DNA from: Caldilineaceae bacterium
Lineage (GTDB): Bacteria > Chloroflexota > Anaerolineae > Caldilineales > Caldilineaceae
Reading direction: 5' to 3'
NCBI GenBank assembly: GCA_022842065.1
Contig: JALHQH010000033.1
Coordinates: forward strand, 1-64,000
DNA length: 64,000 nucleotides
This document shows, piece after piece, positions 1 to 9,617 of this stretch (position 1 is its first letter; the number at the start of each line of letters is the position of its first letter). The notes below the pieces were generated by a model that did not search any database, was not told where the DNA came from, and saw nothing but the letters and a program-made list of their open reading frames with translations. Both the position numbers and the translations under genes were made by a program.

Positions 1-2019
1 TTTGATGAGATCCACAACCTTGCCATTGGTGACGTGATTGAAACCCGGGTCAATGAGCGGGTACGCCAGGTGCGGATTGTCGGCATCATCAACAACCGTG
101 AGGCAAACGCTTCCTTTTCCCCCGATCTCGTCCTCTATATGGCCCATCAACGCTTTGGCGAGATTACCGGCAATGAAAATTATGGGACGGTGGCGGGCCG
201 CGTCGCGGCCTTTAACGCTGACGGCAGCTTTAACCAGGCGAGCGCGGATGTCATTGATGCCAACGTCGAAGATTGGTTGAACAAGCAGGAGATTGACTCG
301 CAAGGCTTAATGCCAGCGATTCCCTTAATCAAACGGGTGGCACCGGCAACCACCCACTTTGCGCAGGGCATTTTGAATTCGGTCTTTCTGATTCTCGGCA
401 TCATTGGTGGCGTCATCGTCGTGCTGGGTGCCCTGCTGATCTATAACAATGTGAGCGCGATCATCGCGCAACAGGTCGGCCAAATCGGCATCATGAAGGC
501 AATTGGTGCTAGCACATTGCAGGTGATCTGGGGCTATCTCTTGCTCATCTTTATCTATGGGGTGCTGGCCTGTTTTGTCTCGATTCCGCTGGCCGCCCTG
601 GCGGCCCATGTGATCAAACTCTTTTTTACGAGCTTTATGGATGCGGCATCCGGTGGCTTTCAAATCGATGGTAGTGCCGTGCTGCTCCAAGTTGTCATTG
701 CGCTGCTTTCCCCTCTGCTCGCATCGTTGGCTCCCCTGCGCCAGGGTGCGAACATCACCGTGCGCGAGGCGATCAGCACCTTTGGGCTGGGCGGCGCAGC
801 TGGCTTGCTCGATGCCATGTTGGCTCGTTTGCAGAATGTCTCCTATACCGTGCTGCTCACCATCGGCAACACCTTTCGCAATCTGACGCGTTTAACCTTG
901 ACGCAGGTGGTGATGGTGGGGGGTGGGTTGCTCTTTATTGCGATCATGGGCGTCAGCGATTCGACCAATTATACCTTTGGCGCGGCGCTGACTGCGGTGC
1001 ATAAATATCAGATCAACCTGACGCTGGAAAATGACCAACGCATCGAGCGCGTCACCCAACTGGTGTTGGCGCAACCGGGTGTGCAGGCGGTCGAAGTGTG
1101 GAATACCGGGAGCGGCACCGTCCGTCGCCAAAGCCAAGCCGAGTACAATGTCAACGATGAACGCGCCTCGCTCTACGGCATTCCCCTCAATAGCCCCATG
1201 TATGTGCCGAATGTCGTGGCCGGGCGCTGGCTCCAAGCGGGCGACGACAAGGTGATCACCATGCACCAGGAATTGGCCGCTCGTCTTGGTGTGGAGGTGG
1301 GGGATTGGGTGACCCTGCGCTATGAGGGCGATCAGGAAGCGGATTGGCAGATAGTGGGTCTCTTTTTTGACTCGGCGCGCGACACCGGCGTCTACATGTT
1401 ACAACCAGTCTACGCGTGGGAGCTGAACCGCGTCAACAAAGCCAATACCCTCTTTATCCAGACCACAGATACCGACCCCGCGGCCACGATCGAGATCGGA
1501 CTCGCCATCCGCAAATTTTTGAACGACAGCAACCTGACCATCGCGGTCGGCACCCTGTTGGATGCCATGACTATCGGTGAGATTGTCGGCCGCTTACAGG
1601 AGCGCTATAGCATCGTCATCAACCTGCTGGCGATCATGGCTTTGGTGATCGGCGTGGTAGGTGGCATTGGGCTGAGCGGTACTTTGTCGCTCAGTGTGCT
1701 GGAGCGTACCCGTGAAATCGGCGTCATGCGTGCCATCGGTGCCTCCTCGACGCGCATCTCCTGGCTCTTTATCGGCGAAGGGCTCATTCAGGGCATTCTC
1801 AGTTGGCTGATCGCCGTACCCTTGGGCATTCCTGCTGCCTATTACATGACAACGGTCATCTTAACCAATCTTTTTGGTGATACCTTGCTCTATCAATTCA
1901 GCCCGACCGGAATCTTACTTTGGTTGGCGATCATCGTTGTGCTCGGCGTGGTCGCCAGTTGGCTACCGGCCCGCAACGCCACGCGCGTCAGCGTGCGCGA
2001 AAGTTTAGCCTATCAGTAG
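1..2019 (+). CDS. ABC transporter permease, two FtsX/MacB blocks (5' end outside window)
   Basis: The open frame runs from base 1, so the start lies upstream of the window; a GTG at 34 is internal. About 672 residues are visible. They begin inside a MacB-type periplasmic domain, continue with a four-helix FtsX block (about residues 120-265), a second extracellular domain (about 300-530) and a final FtsX block with the family pattern 'REIGVMRAIGAS' (about 560-590). The first block carries the parallel 'QIGIMKAIGAS'. This duplicated layout is that of LolC/MacB-like permeases, which work with a separate ATPase in export or lipoprotein handling; the ATPase would lie upstream. The substrate cannot be told. 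The stop at 2019 is followed by a perfect hairpin. Confidence 0.9.
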   Translation, partial: FDEIHNLAIGDVIETRVNERVRQVRIVGIINNREANASFSPDLVLYMAHQRFGEITGNENYGTVAGRVAAFNADGSFNQASADVIDANVEDWLNKQEIDSQGLMPAIPLIKRVAPATTHFAQGILNSVFLILGIIGGVIVVLGALLIYNNVSAIIAQQVGQIGIMKAIGASTLQVIWGYLLLIFIYGVLACFVSIPLAALAAHVIKLFFTSFMDAASGGFQIDGSAVLLQVVIALLSPLLASLAPLRQGANITVREAISTFGLGGAAGLLDAMLARLQNVSYTVLLTIGNTFRNLTRLTLTQVVMVGGGLLFIAIMGVSDSTNYTFGAALTAVHKYQINLTLENDQRIERVTQLVLAQPGVQAVEVWNTGSGTVRRQSQAEYNVNDERASLYGIPLNSPMYVPNVVAGRWLQAGDDKVITMHQELAARLGVEVGDWVTLRYEGDQEADWQIVGLFFDSARDTGVYMLQPVYAWELNRVNKANTLFIQTTDTDPAATIEIGLAIRKFLNDSNLTIAVGTLLDAMTIGEIVGRLQERYSIVINLLAIMALVIGVVGGIGLSGTLSLSVLERTREIGVMRAIGASSTRISWLFIGEGLIQGILSWLIAVPLGIPAAYYMTTVILTNLFGDTLLYQFSPTGILLWLAIIVVLGVVASWLPARNATRVSVRESLAYQ

Positions 2020-2022
2020 GGC

Positions 2023-2123
2023 TTGCTCGGCAGTGCAGGCGACACCAAGCTAGTGGCATTGCCGTCAGAAGGGCGTCAATGCAGCGGGGGCATTGGATTG
2101 GTGTCGCCTGCACTGCCGAGCAA
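2023..2123. terminator. Perfect 26-bp inverted repeat between permease and fasciclin gene
   Basis: Arms at 2023-2048 and 2098-2123 are perfect complements over 26 bp with a 49-base loop; the arm core is GCAGTGCAGGCGACACC. It directly follows the permease stop, so it may end transcription, but there is no clear T tract. The long perfect arms with a sizeable loop also fit a small non-coding mobile (MITE-like) element. Confidence 0.6.
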
Positions 2124-2158
2124 AAAACTGAATTATCGATCAATTTTAAGGGGGTAAA

Positions 2159-2833
2159 ATGAGATATCTAATCCAATATGGCTTACTGGCTGGCATATTT
2201 TTGATCGTCGTGTCCTGTGGGCCATTCACCGGGGCCGCGCCGACACCCGTCGCAACTGTTCTCCCAACCATGACACCCCTCCCGACTGCAAAAGCCCTCC
2301 CGACTGCAACCGTGACGGCAGGCGGTAGTGCAATCGTCGCTGTTGTGCCAACTGCCACCACTGAAGTTACTGCAACCGCCGCCCCAACCGCGCTGCCCGC
2401 ACCACAAAAGGATATCATCGATACCGCCAGCGAACTTGGCACGGTGGCCATCTTCCTCCAGGTCATGGAGGCAAGTGGGTTGGCCGCGCAGTTGCGTGAA
2501 GTAGGGCCTTTCACCGTCTTCATCCCAACGGACAGGGCATTTGAGCTGATCCCCAAGTTCATTCGCGATCGCGTGCTTAGTAACCCGGATGCCAACGCAA
2601 GCCAAGCACTACTCGCCTTAGTTGCGCCAGGCAAGCTCACCGCGGCGATGCTCACGGATGGTTTGGTCGTACAACCTTTACAAGGCGCACCACTCCAGTT
2701 CGCCCGGGCCGCGGATGGCAGCATCACGGTGAATGGCGTCAAACTTATTACCGTTGACATCGCCGCCGCGAATGGGGTGATCCATCTCATTGATGGCCTC
2801 ATTCTGCCTGATAATGTGCCGTTTGGGCGTTAG
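2159..2833 (+). CDS. Fasciclin (FAS1) domain lipoprotein
   Basis: 224 residues. The N-terminus is a lipoprotein signal peptide with lipobox VVSC (Cys at residue 19), followed by a low-complexity Pro/Thr/Ala linker to about residue 85. A single FAS1 domain follows, with the family features 'GPFTVFIPTDRAF' and the closing 'NGVIHLIDGLILP'. FAS1 proteins are extracellular adhesion modules, so this is probably a surface-anchored protein. A Shine-Dalgarno-like AAGGGGG at 2149-2155 lies just before the ATG. It stands alone between the permease and the glycosyltransferase gene. Confidence 0.9.
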   Translation: MRYLIQYGLLAGIFLIVVSCGPFTGAAPTPVATVLPTMTPLPTAKALPTATVTAGGSAIVAVVPTATTEVTATAAPTALPAPQKDIIDTASELGTVAIFLQVMEASGLAAQLREVGPFTVFIPTDRAFELIPKFIRDRVLSNPDANASQALLALVAPGKLTAAMLTDGLVVQPLQGAPLQFARAADGSITVNGVKLITVDIAAANGVIHLIDGLILPDNVPFGR

Positions 2834-2969
2834 TTAATTGCTGTTGCCAATACTACTTACGTCTTGATGGAGCGGGCGTCTGTATTGGGCGAGTAGGGTT
2901 CAGCCCAATGACGTGTTGGACCCTACTTCCGGTAATTTAAGGTTCTGCGTGAAAGGTTAGGAGAATTCT

Positions 2970-5561
2970 GTGCAGCGTCTTCGGTTGCCATTATCGATGC
3001 TGTGTGCTGCCCTGATCGCAAGTTTGCTCTGTCTTGGTCCATTCTCACTTGCTGTGCAAACCACTGCTGCGTTACTTTTGACCAACTGGCTACCGGGCCT
3101 GTTGATTGCGTTGCTTTTATTGGGTCAGCGCCAAACCGTGCCAAACTTTTGGGATCTGTTGCTCTTTGCTGCTGGCGCAGGATACGTGGGCAACACGCTG
3201 ATTATGTTGATCCTTAGTTACTTGCCCGGCGCAATTACTGCGTATCACACCCTTACCGCCTTTAACGTAACCATCCTGCTGTTGGTCACTTTGCTCTGGC
3301 GTAACCAAACGGCATCAGGGTGGTCTCATCATCGAAAAATGTTGGTCAGGTGGCAGCATATTATAGCTTTACTAATCTTACTAAGCGTTGGCGGCTTTCT
3401 GCGCTTTGCCAACTTAGGTTACGCCGAATTTGTTACTGATGAAGCGCGCGTGATCCTGCGCGCGGCGGCTCTCCTCCAGGGTAATGAAACAACGCTTTTC
3501 TTGTATCGCAAAGGGCCGGTGGAGATCTTGTTGCCCGCCACGCTTTTTTCACTCACTGGCCAGATCAATGAAACGATTGCTCGGCTACCTTCTGCCTTAG
3601 CCAGTATGTGGGCCCTATTGTCACTTTATCGTCTTGGTTGGCAGCTGTGGGGGCCACTCGCTGGGTGGATGGCAGCCATATGGATGGCACTTGATGGTTA
3701 TCTGATCGGATTTGCCCGTTTTACGCAATATCAAAGCGTGGTGCTCTTACTTACGATTTTAGCGGTGCTGTTACTGTATCAGCTTTATGTGACCGCAAAC
3801 TATTCTACTCGCTCATTCACGCTACTGGCACTGTTGGTATCTGGTGGATTACTGGCACATTATGATGCGCTGATAACCTTGATCCCAATCGGTTGCTTGT
3901 TGAGCGCAATCGTCTGGCGAGAACGTCATCGCTGGCGTCAATTGGCTAGCATGTTAGCCGCACCGATTGGACTGGGATTGAGTATATTGCTTGCCTTTTA
4001 TCTACCCTTTGTGCTGCATGATAATTTTCAAGCTACCTACACCTATCTTGTGGACAACCGCTTGCTGGGCCCGGTCAGTCCGCCATTTAACAACCTGTTT
4101 GATATCTTTCGCCGTAGCACAGTTTATAACTCTTTATTTTTTCTACTCTGGATCGCCGTCCAAATTCTGATTGGGATGGTCTATCTCTACTGGCGCATCT
4201 ATGGCGTGTGGATTAGTCTGCTCCTGAGCCTGATCTTCCCCACATTGCTGACGGCCAATCTCCTTCAGCTGGATCGCTTATCACAGCGCATGCCTGACAT
4301 CACGCCTCTGCTTTTTTTGATCTTCTTTGGCCTGATTTGGGCTGCGCCGCGCCTGGACTTAAGGCAGCGAATGCTTTGGCTCTGGTTTGGTCTTAGCACC
4401 TTCATCGCCTTCTTTTTAGTCGCAGCCCCAGGAACCCATGTTTACGTCAGTTTTGTGCCAGCGTATTTGTTGCTAGGCGAGTCCACCCAGCGCGGCTGGC
4501 AATTTGTGGCTACAAAATGGGGCGATGCGAAAGCAAGCGTGTTACGCGCAAGTGGGGTTGCCACTGTCCTGCTCCTCTTTGGCACATATGCTTATTGGAA
4601 CTTTGCCTATACAAAGGTAGAAGTTGTTCGGGTCTATGAATACAATCAACCGGTTGGCCATTGGACGCCTTTTCGCCAGCTTGACATTGATCGCCTCTAC
4701 GGCTTTCCCCTCGCTAACGGTTGGAAGGTGATTGGGGCGCTTTATGCTGCTGGGGAATTAAAGGGGGACTTTGACACCAATCAGCGCGATCAACTTGTCC
4801 AAGGTTGGTATACACAAGGTCAATATCAATGCGCATCCACCGCAACCTGGTATTTTGTGGTTGACACACTGGAATATTGGGCAAAGTCAAGCCGCACTGC
4901 CGAGGCGGAAATTAGAGCACAGGGCTATGTGCTGTGGGGTGTAGTCGAAGTAAAGGGGACGCCGCGTCTGCGCATTTATCAACGGCATGCACCGGCGGCG
5001 GCTAAGATCCGTACATTTCACCTTGAAGATTATCGTGCCGCGTTTGATGCGCAGGCAACCTATCATCTGCCATTGGCCTATCCAGTGACTGAACCAACGG
5101 TTGACCAAGTGCGAAACATCAACTTCGCAAATCAAATAGACCTAGTCGGCTATCAACTAGAAGGGGCAACTGCTTTGCGGCCTGGCGATACCTTTCGGTT
5201 AACCCTTTACTGGCGCGCCCAACACACACTTGAACGATCCTACAAAGTTTTCAATCAGGCTTTCTATGGCGCAGGGAAGATGGTCGCTCAAAAGGATGGC
5301 TGGCCACTCTGTGATCGTTTGCCCACAACACAATGGTACCCCGGCGAGTTGGTCGTCGATGTCTACGATATCACCGTTGCGAAGGATGCGCCGGCCGGCC
5401 GCTATCCGCTCATTACCGGCCTCTATGATGAAGTACTCGGGCAACGTTTACCTGTGCTGAATGCACAGAATGAAATTGTCGATGATCATGTTCAGATTGG
5501 CGAAATTCAGATCTCACACGAGATCCGCCCGATCAATGCTAGCTGTTTTCAGTGTAAATAA
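2970..5561 (+). CDS. GT39-like polytopic glycosyltransferase (paralogue 1)
   Basis: 863 residues from a GTG with AGGAG at 2959-2963. About a dozen hydrophobic segments fill residues 1-560. After the fourth comes the extracytoplasmic Asp-Glu pair typical of PMT/ArnT-type GT-C enzymes (D157-E158, 'FVTDEARVILRAA'), then a 'YRKGPVEILLP' loop. The last 300 residues are soluble; the segment from about 690 has the look of a beta sandwich ('LRPGDTFRLTLYWRA'). The expected role is transfer of a sugar from a polyprenyl-phosphate donor on the outer face of the membrane. The acceptor is unknown. It shares the whole layout with the gene at 6902-9502. Confidence 0.85.
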   Translation: MQRLRLPLSMLCAALIASLLCLGPFSLAVQTTAALLLTNWLPGLLIALLLLGQRQTVPNFWDLLLFAAGAGYVGNTLIMLILSYLPGAITAYHTLTAFNVTILLLVTLLWRNQTASGWSHHRKMLVRWQHIIALLILLSVGGFLRFANLGYAEFVTDEARVILRAAALLQGNETTLFLYRKGPVEILLPATLFSLTGQINETIARLPSALASMWALLSLYRLGWQLWGPLAGWMAAIWMALDGYLIGFARFTQYQSVVLLLTILAVLLLYQLYVTANYSTRSFTLLALLVSGGLLAHYDALITLIPIGCLLSAIVWRERHRWRQLASMLAAPIGLGLSILLAFYLPFVLHDNFQATYTYLVDNRLLGPVSPPFNNLFDIFRRSTVYNSLFFLLWIAVQILIGMVYLYWRIYGVWISLLLSLIFPTLLTANLLQLDRLSQRMPDITPLLFLIFFGLIWAAPRLDLRQRMLWLWFGLSTFIAFFLVAAPGTHVYVSFVPAYLLLGESTQRGWQFVATKWGDAKASVLRASGVATVLLLFGTYAYWNFAYTKVEVVRVYEYNQPVGHWTPFRQLDIDRLYGFPLANGWKVIGALYAAGELKGDFDTNQRDQLVQGWYTQGQYQCASTATWYFVVDTLEYWAKSSRTAEAEIRAQGYVLWGVVEVKGTPRLRIYQRHAPAAAKIRTFHLEDYRAAFDAQATYHLPLAYPVTEPTVDQVRNINFANQIDLVGYQLEGATALRPGDTFRLTLYWRAQHTLERSYKVFNQAFYGAGKMVAQKDGWPLCDRLPTTQWYPGELVVDVYDITVAKDAPAGRYPLITGLYDEVLGQRLPVLNAQNEIVDDHVQIGEIQISHEIRPINASCFQCK

Positions 5562-5634
5562 TTACCGAAGAGATTAAAGTCTGTAATAGGCCATAAATTA
5601 CAGCAGAACTCTATAAAACAAGGACAGAGGCAGA

Positions 5635-6867
5635 ATGTCAACGATAGCAGATTTTCAGCCGGTAGTCACTACAGCGTTTCAGTACGCCCGCTTAGATTGT
5701 CAAGAGCTGTTAAACGTAATCGCGGATTTTGTATTTTTACTGAGTAAGGAAGGAATTGTTCTTGACTATTACTATCCAGAAAACATAAATCCATTCACGG
5801 ATACAGCATTTAATCTGGGTAAACATATCAACGATCTGGTGCCAAAGGACTTCGCGCAGCAGATGTTACAGGCGACGGCGGTTATCTGCTCTACGGGAAA
5901 AGGAGTCACCTTTGAAGCAGTTTTACGATTCAATAACATAACGAGCTGTTATGAGATCCGCATGGCTGCAGCTAAAGCTAGCACTGTTGTGGCGCTTGTG
6001 AGAAACATCACTGAGCGCAAGTTGCTGGAAGAACAGCTTAGCACGGTACAGAACATGGAAAGTCTCCAACACATGGCTGGTGGCATTGCCCATGAATTCA
6101 ACAACCTGCTGACGGTGATTCAGGGCTTTGCCGGCCTTGCCGAACTACATGTCGAATCCCACCAAACTTATCTTTACAAAGCCCTGAATCAAATCCTGTT
6201 TGCCAGTGAAAAAGGGAGACAGCTAACTAACCATCTGCTCTCCTTTGCGGGGAAGCAAGTCATTAAACCCCAACTGCTTGATCTAGGCCTAGTCTTTTTT
6301 GAATTACAGACGGTGCTTCGTCCACGATTAAAGGATAGTGTTGAACTCCAAATTGAACCAACCGCAGAACCGATGCCCGTCAAAATTGCCGCCAGCCAGT
6401 TGAAAGAAATTTTCAGCATTCTGGCAATTAATGCCAATGAGGCCATGCCTAATGGTGGCGTATTGCAGATTCGTAGTCGGTACATAATGGTAAGTGGGAA
6501 CCCTGAACGTAATAGTGATAGTTCCCAGCTAGGGCAGTACGTGATGATAGAAGTCACCGACAGCGGGTCAGGCATTGAGCCTGCATTTGTCCATAAGATT
6601 TTTGACCCCTTTTTTACCACAAAACAGACTACAAACCAGTTTGGTCTGGGACTTTCTATTTGCCACGGCATTGTACAGCAAAATGGCGGACGGATCATGG
6701 TGAAAAGCATTCCACAAGTTGGGACGACCTTCAAAATCTTTTTGCCGTCTGTGCAGGATTTACCCAGTTCATCGGCAGCAACCTTAATCTTACATAGTGG
6801 ACGGAATCAGGCGAATACTCTGTTGGTTGAAGATGATACCCATCCCCACCGTGCGCAACCGCTTTAG
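5635..6867 (+). CDS. PAS-domain sensor histidine kinase with decayed receiver domain
   Basis: 410 residues, cytoplasmic, no membrane segment. Residues 22-128 form a PAS-like sensor. The dimerisation helix carries the phospho-acceptor H153 ('GGIAHEFNNLLTVI'). The ATPase domain has N box N268 ('NANEAMPNGG'), G1 D309 ('DSGSGI'), the F box 'KIFDPFFTTK' and G2 'GLGLSICHG'. The C-terminus starts a receiver domain ('TLLVEDD', residues 395-401) and then stops. In another frame the DNA continues 'PTVRNRFRRV' at about 6845-6876, as a receiver would, so a frameshift seems to have removed that domain. The kinase core looks intact. A+T content seems higher than in most neighbours. Confidence 0.88.
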   Translation: MSTIADFQPVVTTAFQYARLDCQELLNVIADFVFLLSKEGIVLDYYYPENINPFTDTAFNLGKHINDLVPKDFAQQMLQATAVICSTGKGVTFEAVLRFNNITSCYEIRMAAAKASTVVALVRNITERKLLEEQLSTVQNMESLQHMAGGIAHEFNNLLTVIQGFAGLAELHVESHQTYLYKALNQILFASEKGRQLTNHLLSFAGKQVIKPQLLDLGLVFFELQTVLRPRLKDSVELQIEPTAEPMPVKIAASQLKEIFSILAINANEAMPNGGVLQIRSRYIMVSGNPERNSDSSQLGQYVMIEVTDSGSGIEPAFVHKIFDPFFTTKQTTNQFGLGLSICHGIVQQNGGRIMVKSIPQVGTTFKIFLPSVQDLPSSSAATLILHSGRNQANTLLVEDDTHPHRAQPL

Positions 6868-6901
6868 ACGAGTGAACATAATAAAAGCTAGGTATAGATT
6901 G
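6790..6901 (+). pseudogene. Remnant of a receiver (REC) domain
   Basis: The histidine kinase frame gives 'NTLLVEDD' (the start of beta 1 and the acidic pair of a receiver) and then shifts. The frame shared with the downstream glycosyltransferase gives 'PTVRNRFRRVNIIKARY', which fits the first helix of a receiver. The conserved phosphorylation Asp region is absent; the next recognisable coding is the glycosyltransferase start at 6902. This indicates a small indel followed by deletion of the rest of the domain. Confidence 0.55.
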
Positions 6902-9502
6902 ATGTTGCTCTGGTTACAGGGACCCTGCCTCAAGCCACTTAGCCTCTTGATGCTGACCGCATTCTGCAACCTCTTGCTTTTGTTGTCTCCATCCGATCTT
7001 CTCCAGAGTTGGGCAGCATTGTTCCTCGCCGTGCTCTTACCTGGTTATCTGGTTGGGCAACTTTGGCTAGGGCAAACGCTTGCCGTGGGTGAACGGCTAG
7101 TCTTGAGTGTCGGTCTTGGCTTTGCTCTGCTCATTCTGCTTTTGCTCGGCTTGAGTTATCTGCCTGGCGGGTTGAAGTGGGAAACTGTGGCCCTCACCTT
7201 TAGCCTGTTGATTTTTGGCCTGACGTTCACGGTGTGGCGGTGGCCGCGGCCTGCTACTAACCCCCAACCAGCAGCCACCCTCGCCTGGACCCGTTGGGAA
7301 CTCATCGCGCTGCTGGTACTCCTCAGCGGTGCGGCCTATCTGCGTTTTACGAACATCGGTTATGCCGAACTGCATGGCGACGAAGCGTTGGTTGCCTTGC
7401 GTGCCAACGATGTGATCCAAGGCTGGGATCGCGCCCTCTTCATCCACAAAAAAGGACCAGGCGAGATTCTGGTTGCCGTGGCCATGAATGTGCTAACCGG
7501 TCGGTTGACCGAAACTGCGGCCCATCTACCCTTTGCCTTTGCCAGTTGGACCGCGATCTTCGCCACCTATCTGCTTGGTCGTCGTTGGTTTGGTGCGGTC
7601 GGTGGCTGGTGGGCGGGTGCGCTGGTGGCAGTCGATGGCTACCTGATGGCCTTTGGTCGGATGTTGCAGTACCAGAGTTTGATCTTTCTGCTCGTCGTGC
7701 TGACTGTGTTGGCCATGCAACAGGGGGTGGATCGCCCAAAAGCACCGGCGCGCTATCTTTGGCTGGCCGCATTCTTGCTGGCGGTCGGTCTGCTCGCTCA
7801 CTATGAGGCTGCGGTGGCTGTGGTGCCTGCGCTCTGGCTCCTCTTCTTGCTCTGGCAGGCGCAGTCGGGACAGTGGTGGACGACCTTAAGCTGGGTTTTG
7901 CACCAAATGGTCGGTCCATTGCTATTGGGCACGGTGATTCTGGCCCTCTTCTATGTCCCCTTTGTACTGGATCCCGAATTCTTTCGTGACACTTTTGCCT
8001 ATCTTGTTTATTACCGTCTAGCCGGCCATACCGCGCCGGAGGGGCTGGGTATCATCGTTGGGCGCTCCACTCTTTACAGCAGTAGCTATTATTTTTGGAT
8101 CCTAGTGCTGTTAACAGTCGTCGGGCTGGTACGCGTCTATTGGCGTTATCTGTCGCGCCACGCCGCAATGGGCTGGACCCTCTTATTAGCAACGGTGTTG
8201 GCTGCGCTCTTGTGGGATGCAACGGCCTTTTTTGCCCTGCCCGCACGCCTTGCCTTACTCCTCTGGTTATTGAACCTGGCACCAGCCTGGTTGGCACCAC
8301 GGCTACCGGCTACCGAACGCGGGGCTTGGCTCTGGTTTGGCGCACCCCTGATCGGCGTGATCTTTTTTGTGATCAAGCCCGGTACGCATGTCTATATCTT
8401 CTTTATCCCCTGGGCGCTGGTGAGTGGCATGGTGGTGGCCCAGGGTTGGGCCGCGGTGGCACGTCGGTGGGGCACATTGCCCACCCGTTTGCTCCTCGCC
8501 CCCGCGCTGCTTTGCCTGGCCCTGCTTTTTGGCAACTATGTGCGCTGGCTCTTTGTCGTCAACGACCCCGAAGTCCTGCGCACCTGGGACGAAAATCGCC
8601 CCGCCGGTTACCCGACCAGTTTCACCACGCCCACTTTCGAGTCGATCTTTGGCTTTCCCATGCGCAATGGCTGGAAGACTGTGGGGGCGCTTTATGACCA
8701 GAGTGTGATGAAGGGGCGCTTTGAGAGCAACGACCGTTTTAGCATGGTGCCCGACTGGTATCTGCGCGGACGTGAATCTTGTGGCCGCGATGATCCTACC
8801 TACTTTTTGTTGGTGCCCTATCCTTTACCTTATGACCGGCCTATCGTAGCCAAGCAGCGCCAGCAGTTGGCGGCTGATTACTATCTCTGGGGCGTGGTTA
8901 ACAGTAATGGACAGCCCCACATGGAGATCTACGCCCGCCGCGATCGGCTGGCGGCTGAGAATACCGGCATCCCACGTCGCTTTGACGACGAGCGCTATGC
9001 GCCTTACTTCAATGCTCGTCTGCTAACCCTCTTTACACCGAATGGACCACTAGGTGAGCAGGCGGTGCCGAATCCAACACGTTTTCGCTTTGGCGAGCAC
9101 GGTGAGATTGTGTTGATTGGTTATGCGGTTGATAAGCATTGGGTTGCGTCCGGTGACGAAGTGGAGGTCACCCTCTACTGGCAGGCCGTCACGGCAGTGA
9201 CCTATGACTATTACGTCTCGATCCAGGTGATCGAGCTTAGCGATGCGTATAAGGCTGGCCAACGCGATGGCGAACCGGGCTGTAACCGTTTTCCCACTAG
9301 CCTATGGGTGCCGGGTGATCGCCTTTTTGATCGCTACCATGTGCCGATCAACGCCGGCGCACGCACCGGTGACTACACACTCTACGTCACCTTGTATCGG
9401 ATGGATGATCTGGCCGGTCTACAGACTACACTCCCCGTGACTGACCCCAATGGCCAAACCACGAGCAGTGCCAGCTTGACAACGATTACTGTTGCACCCT
9501 AG
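6902..9502 (+). CDS. GT39-like polytopic glycosyltransferase (paralogue 2)
   Basis: About 866 residues from the ATG at 6902. An earlier in-frame ATG at 6797 is unlikely because the intervening codons encode the receiver remnant of the kinase. It has many membrane helices over residues 1-560, the catalytic Asp-Glu pair D160-E161 ('ELHGDEALVALRA'), the loop 'HKKGPGEILV', and a soluble C-terminal region with 'GDEVEVTLYWQA' from about residue 740. It matches the gene at 2970-5561 segment by segment, so the two arose by duplication. Predicted function: lipid-phosphate-sugar-dependent glycosyl transfer outside the membrane. The ribosome site before 6902 is weak. Confidence 0.85.
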   Translation: MLLWLQGPCLKPLSLLMLTAFCNLLLLLSPSDLLQSWAALFLAVLLPGYLVGQLWLGQTLAVGERLVLSVGLGFALLILLLLGLSYLPGGLKWETVALTFSLLIFGLTFTVWRWPRPATNPQPAATLAWTRWELIALLVLLSGAAYLRFTNIGYAELHGDEALVALRANDVIQGWDRALFIHKKGPGEILVAVAMNVLTGRLTETAAHLPFAFASWTAIFATYLLGRRWFGAVGGWWAGALVAVDGYLMAFGRMLQYQSLIFLLVVLTVLAMQQGVDRPKAPARYLWLAAFLLAVGLLAHYEAAVAVVPALWLLFLLWQAQSGQWWTTLSWVLHQMVGPLLLGTVILALFYVPFVLDPEFFRDTFAYLVYYRLAGHTAPEGLGIIVGRSTLYSSSYYFWILVLLTVVGLVRVYWRYLSRHAAMGWTLLLATVLAALLWDATAFFALPARLALLLWLLNLAPAWLAPRLPATERGAWLWFGAPLIGVIFFVIKPGTHVYIFFIPWALVSGMVVAQGWAAVARRWGTLPTRLLLAPALLCLALLFGNYVRWLFVVNDPEVLRTWDENRPAGYPTSFTTPTFESIFGFPMRNGWKTVGALYDQSVMKGRFESNDRFSMVPDWYLRGRESCGRDDPTYFLLVPYPLPYDRPIVAKQRQQLAADYYLWGVVNSNGQPHMEIYARRDRLAAENTGIPRRFDDERYAPYFNARLLTLFTPNGPLGEQAVPNPTRFRFGEHGEIVLIGYAVDKHWVASGDEVEVTLYWQAVTAVTYDYYVSIQVIELSDAYKAGQRDGEPGCNRFPTSLWVPGDRLFDRYHVPINAGARTGDYTLYVTLYRMDDLAGLQTTLPVTDPNGQTTSSASLTTITVAP

Positions 9503-9617
9503 CGTAGTACATTAGGGTGTATAGGATTTCTTTTGTGGAGATAATCGATGAGCCATAATTGGTAGAATTTTTGAAAAAGATAGGTGTCGGTGCTATATCC
9601 CAATGGAGAAATTACGC

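Noticed and set aside
2146..2802. Minus-strand frame of 218 codons opposite the fasciclin gene
   Set aside because: The plus-strand frame has a lipobox and a FAS1 domain; the antisense frame has only low-complexity Ala/Val/Thr.
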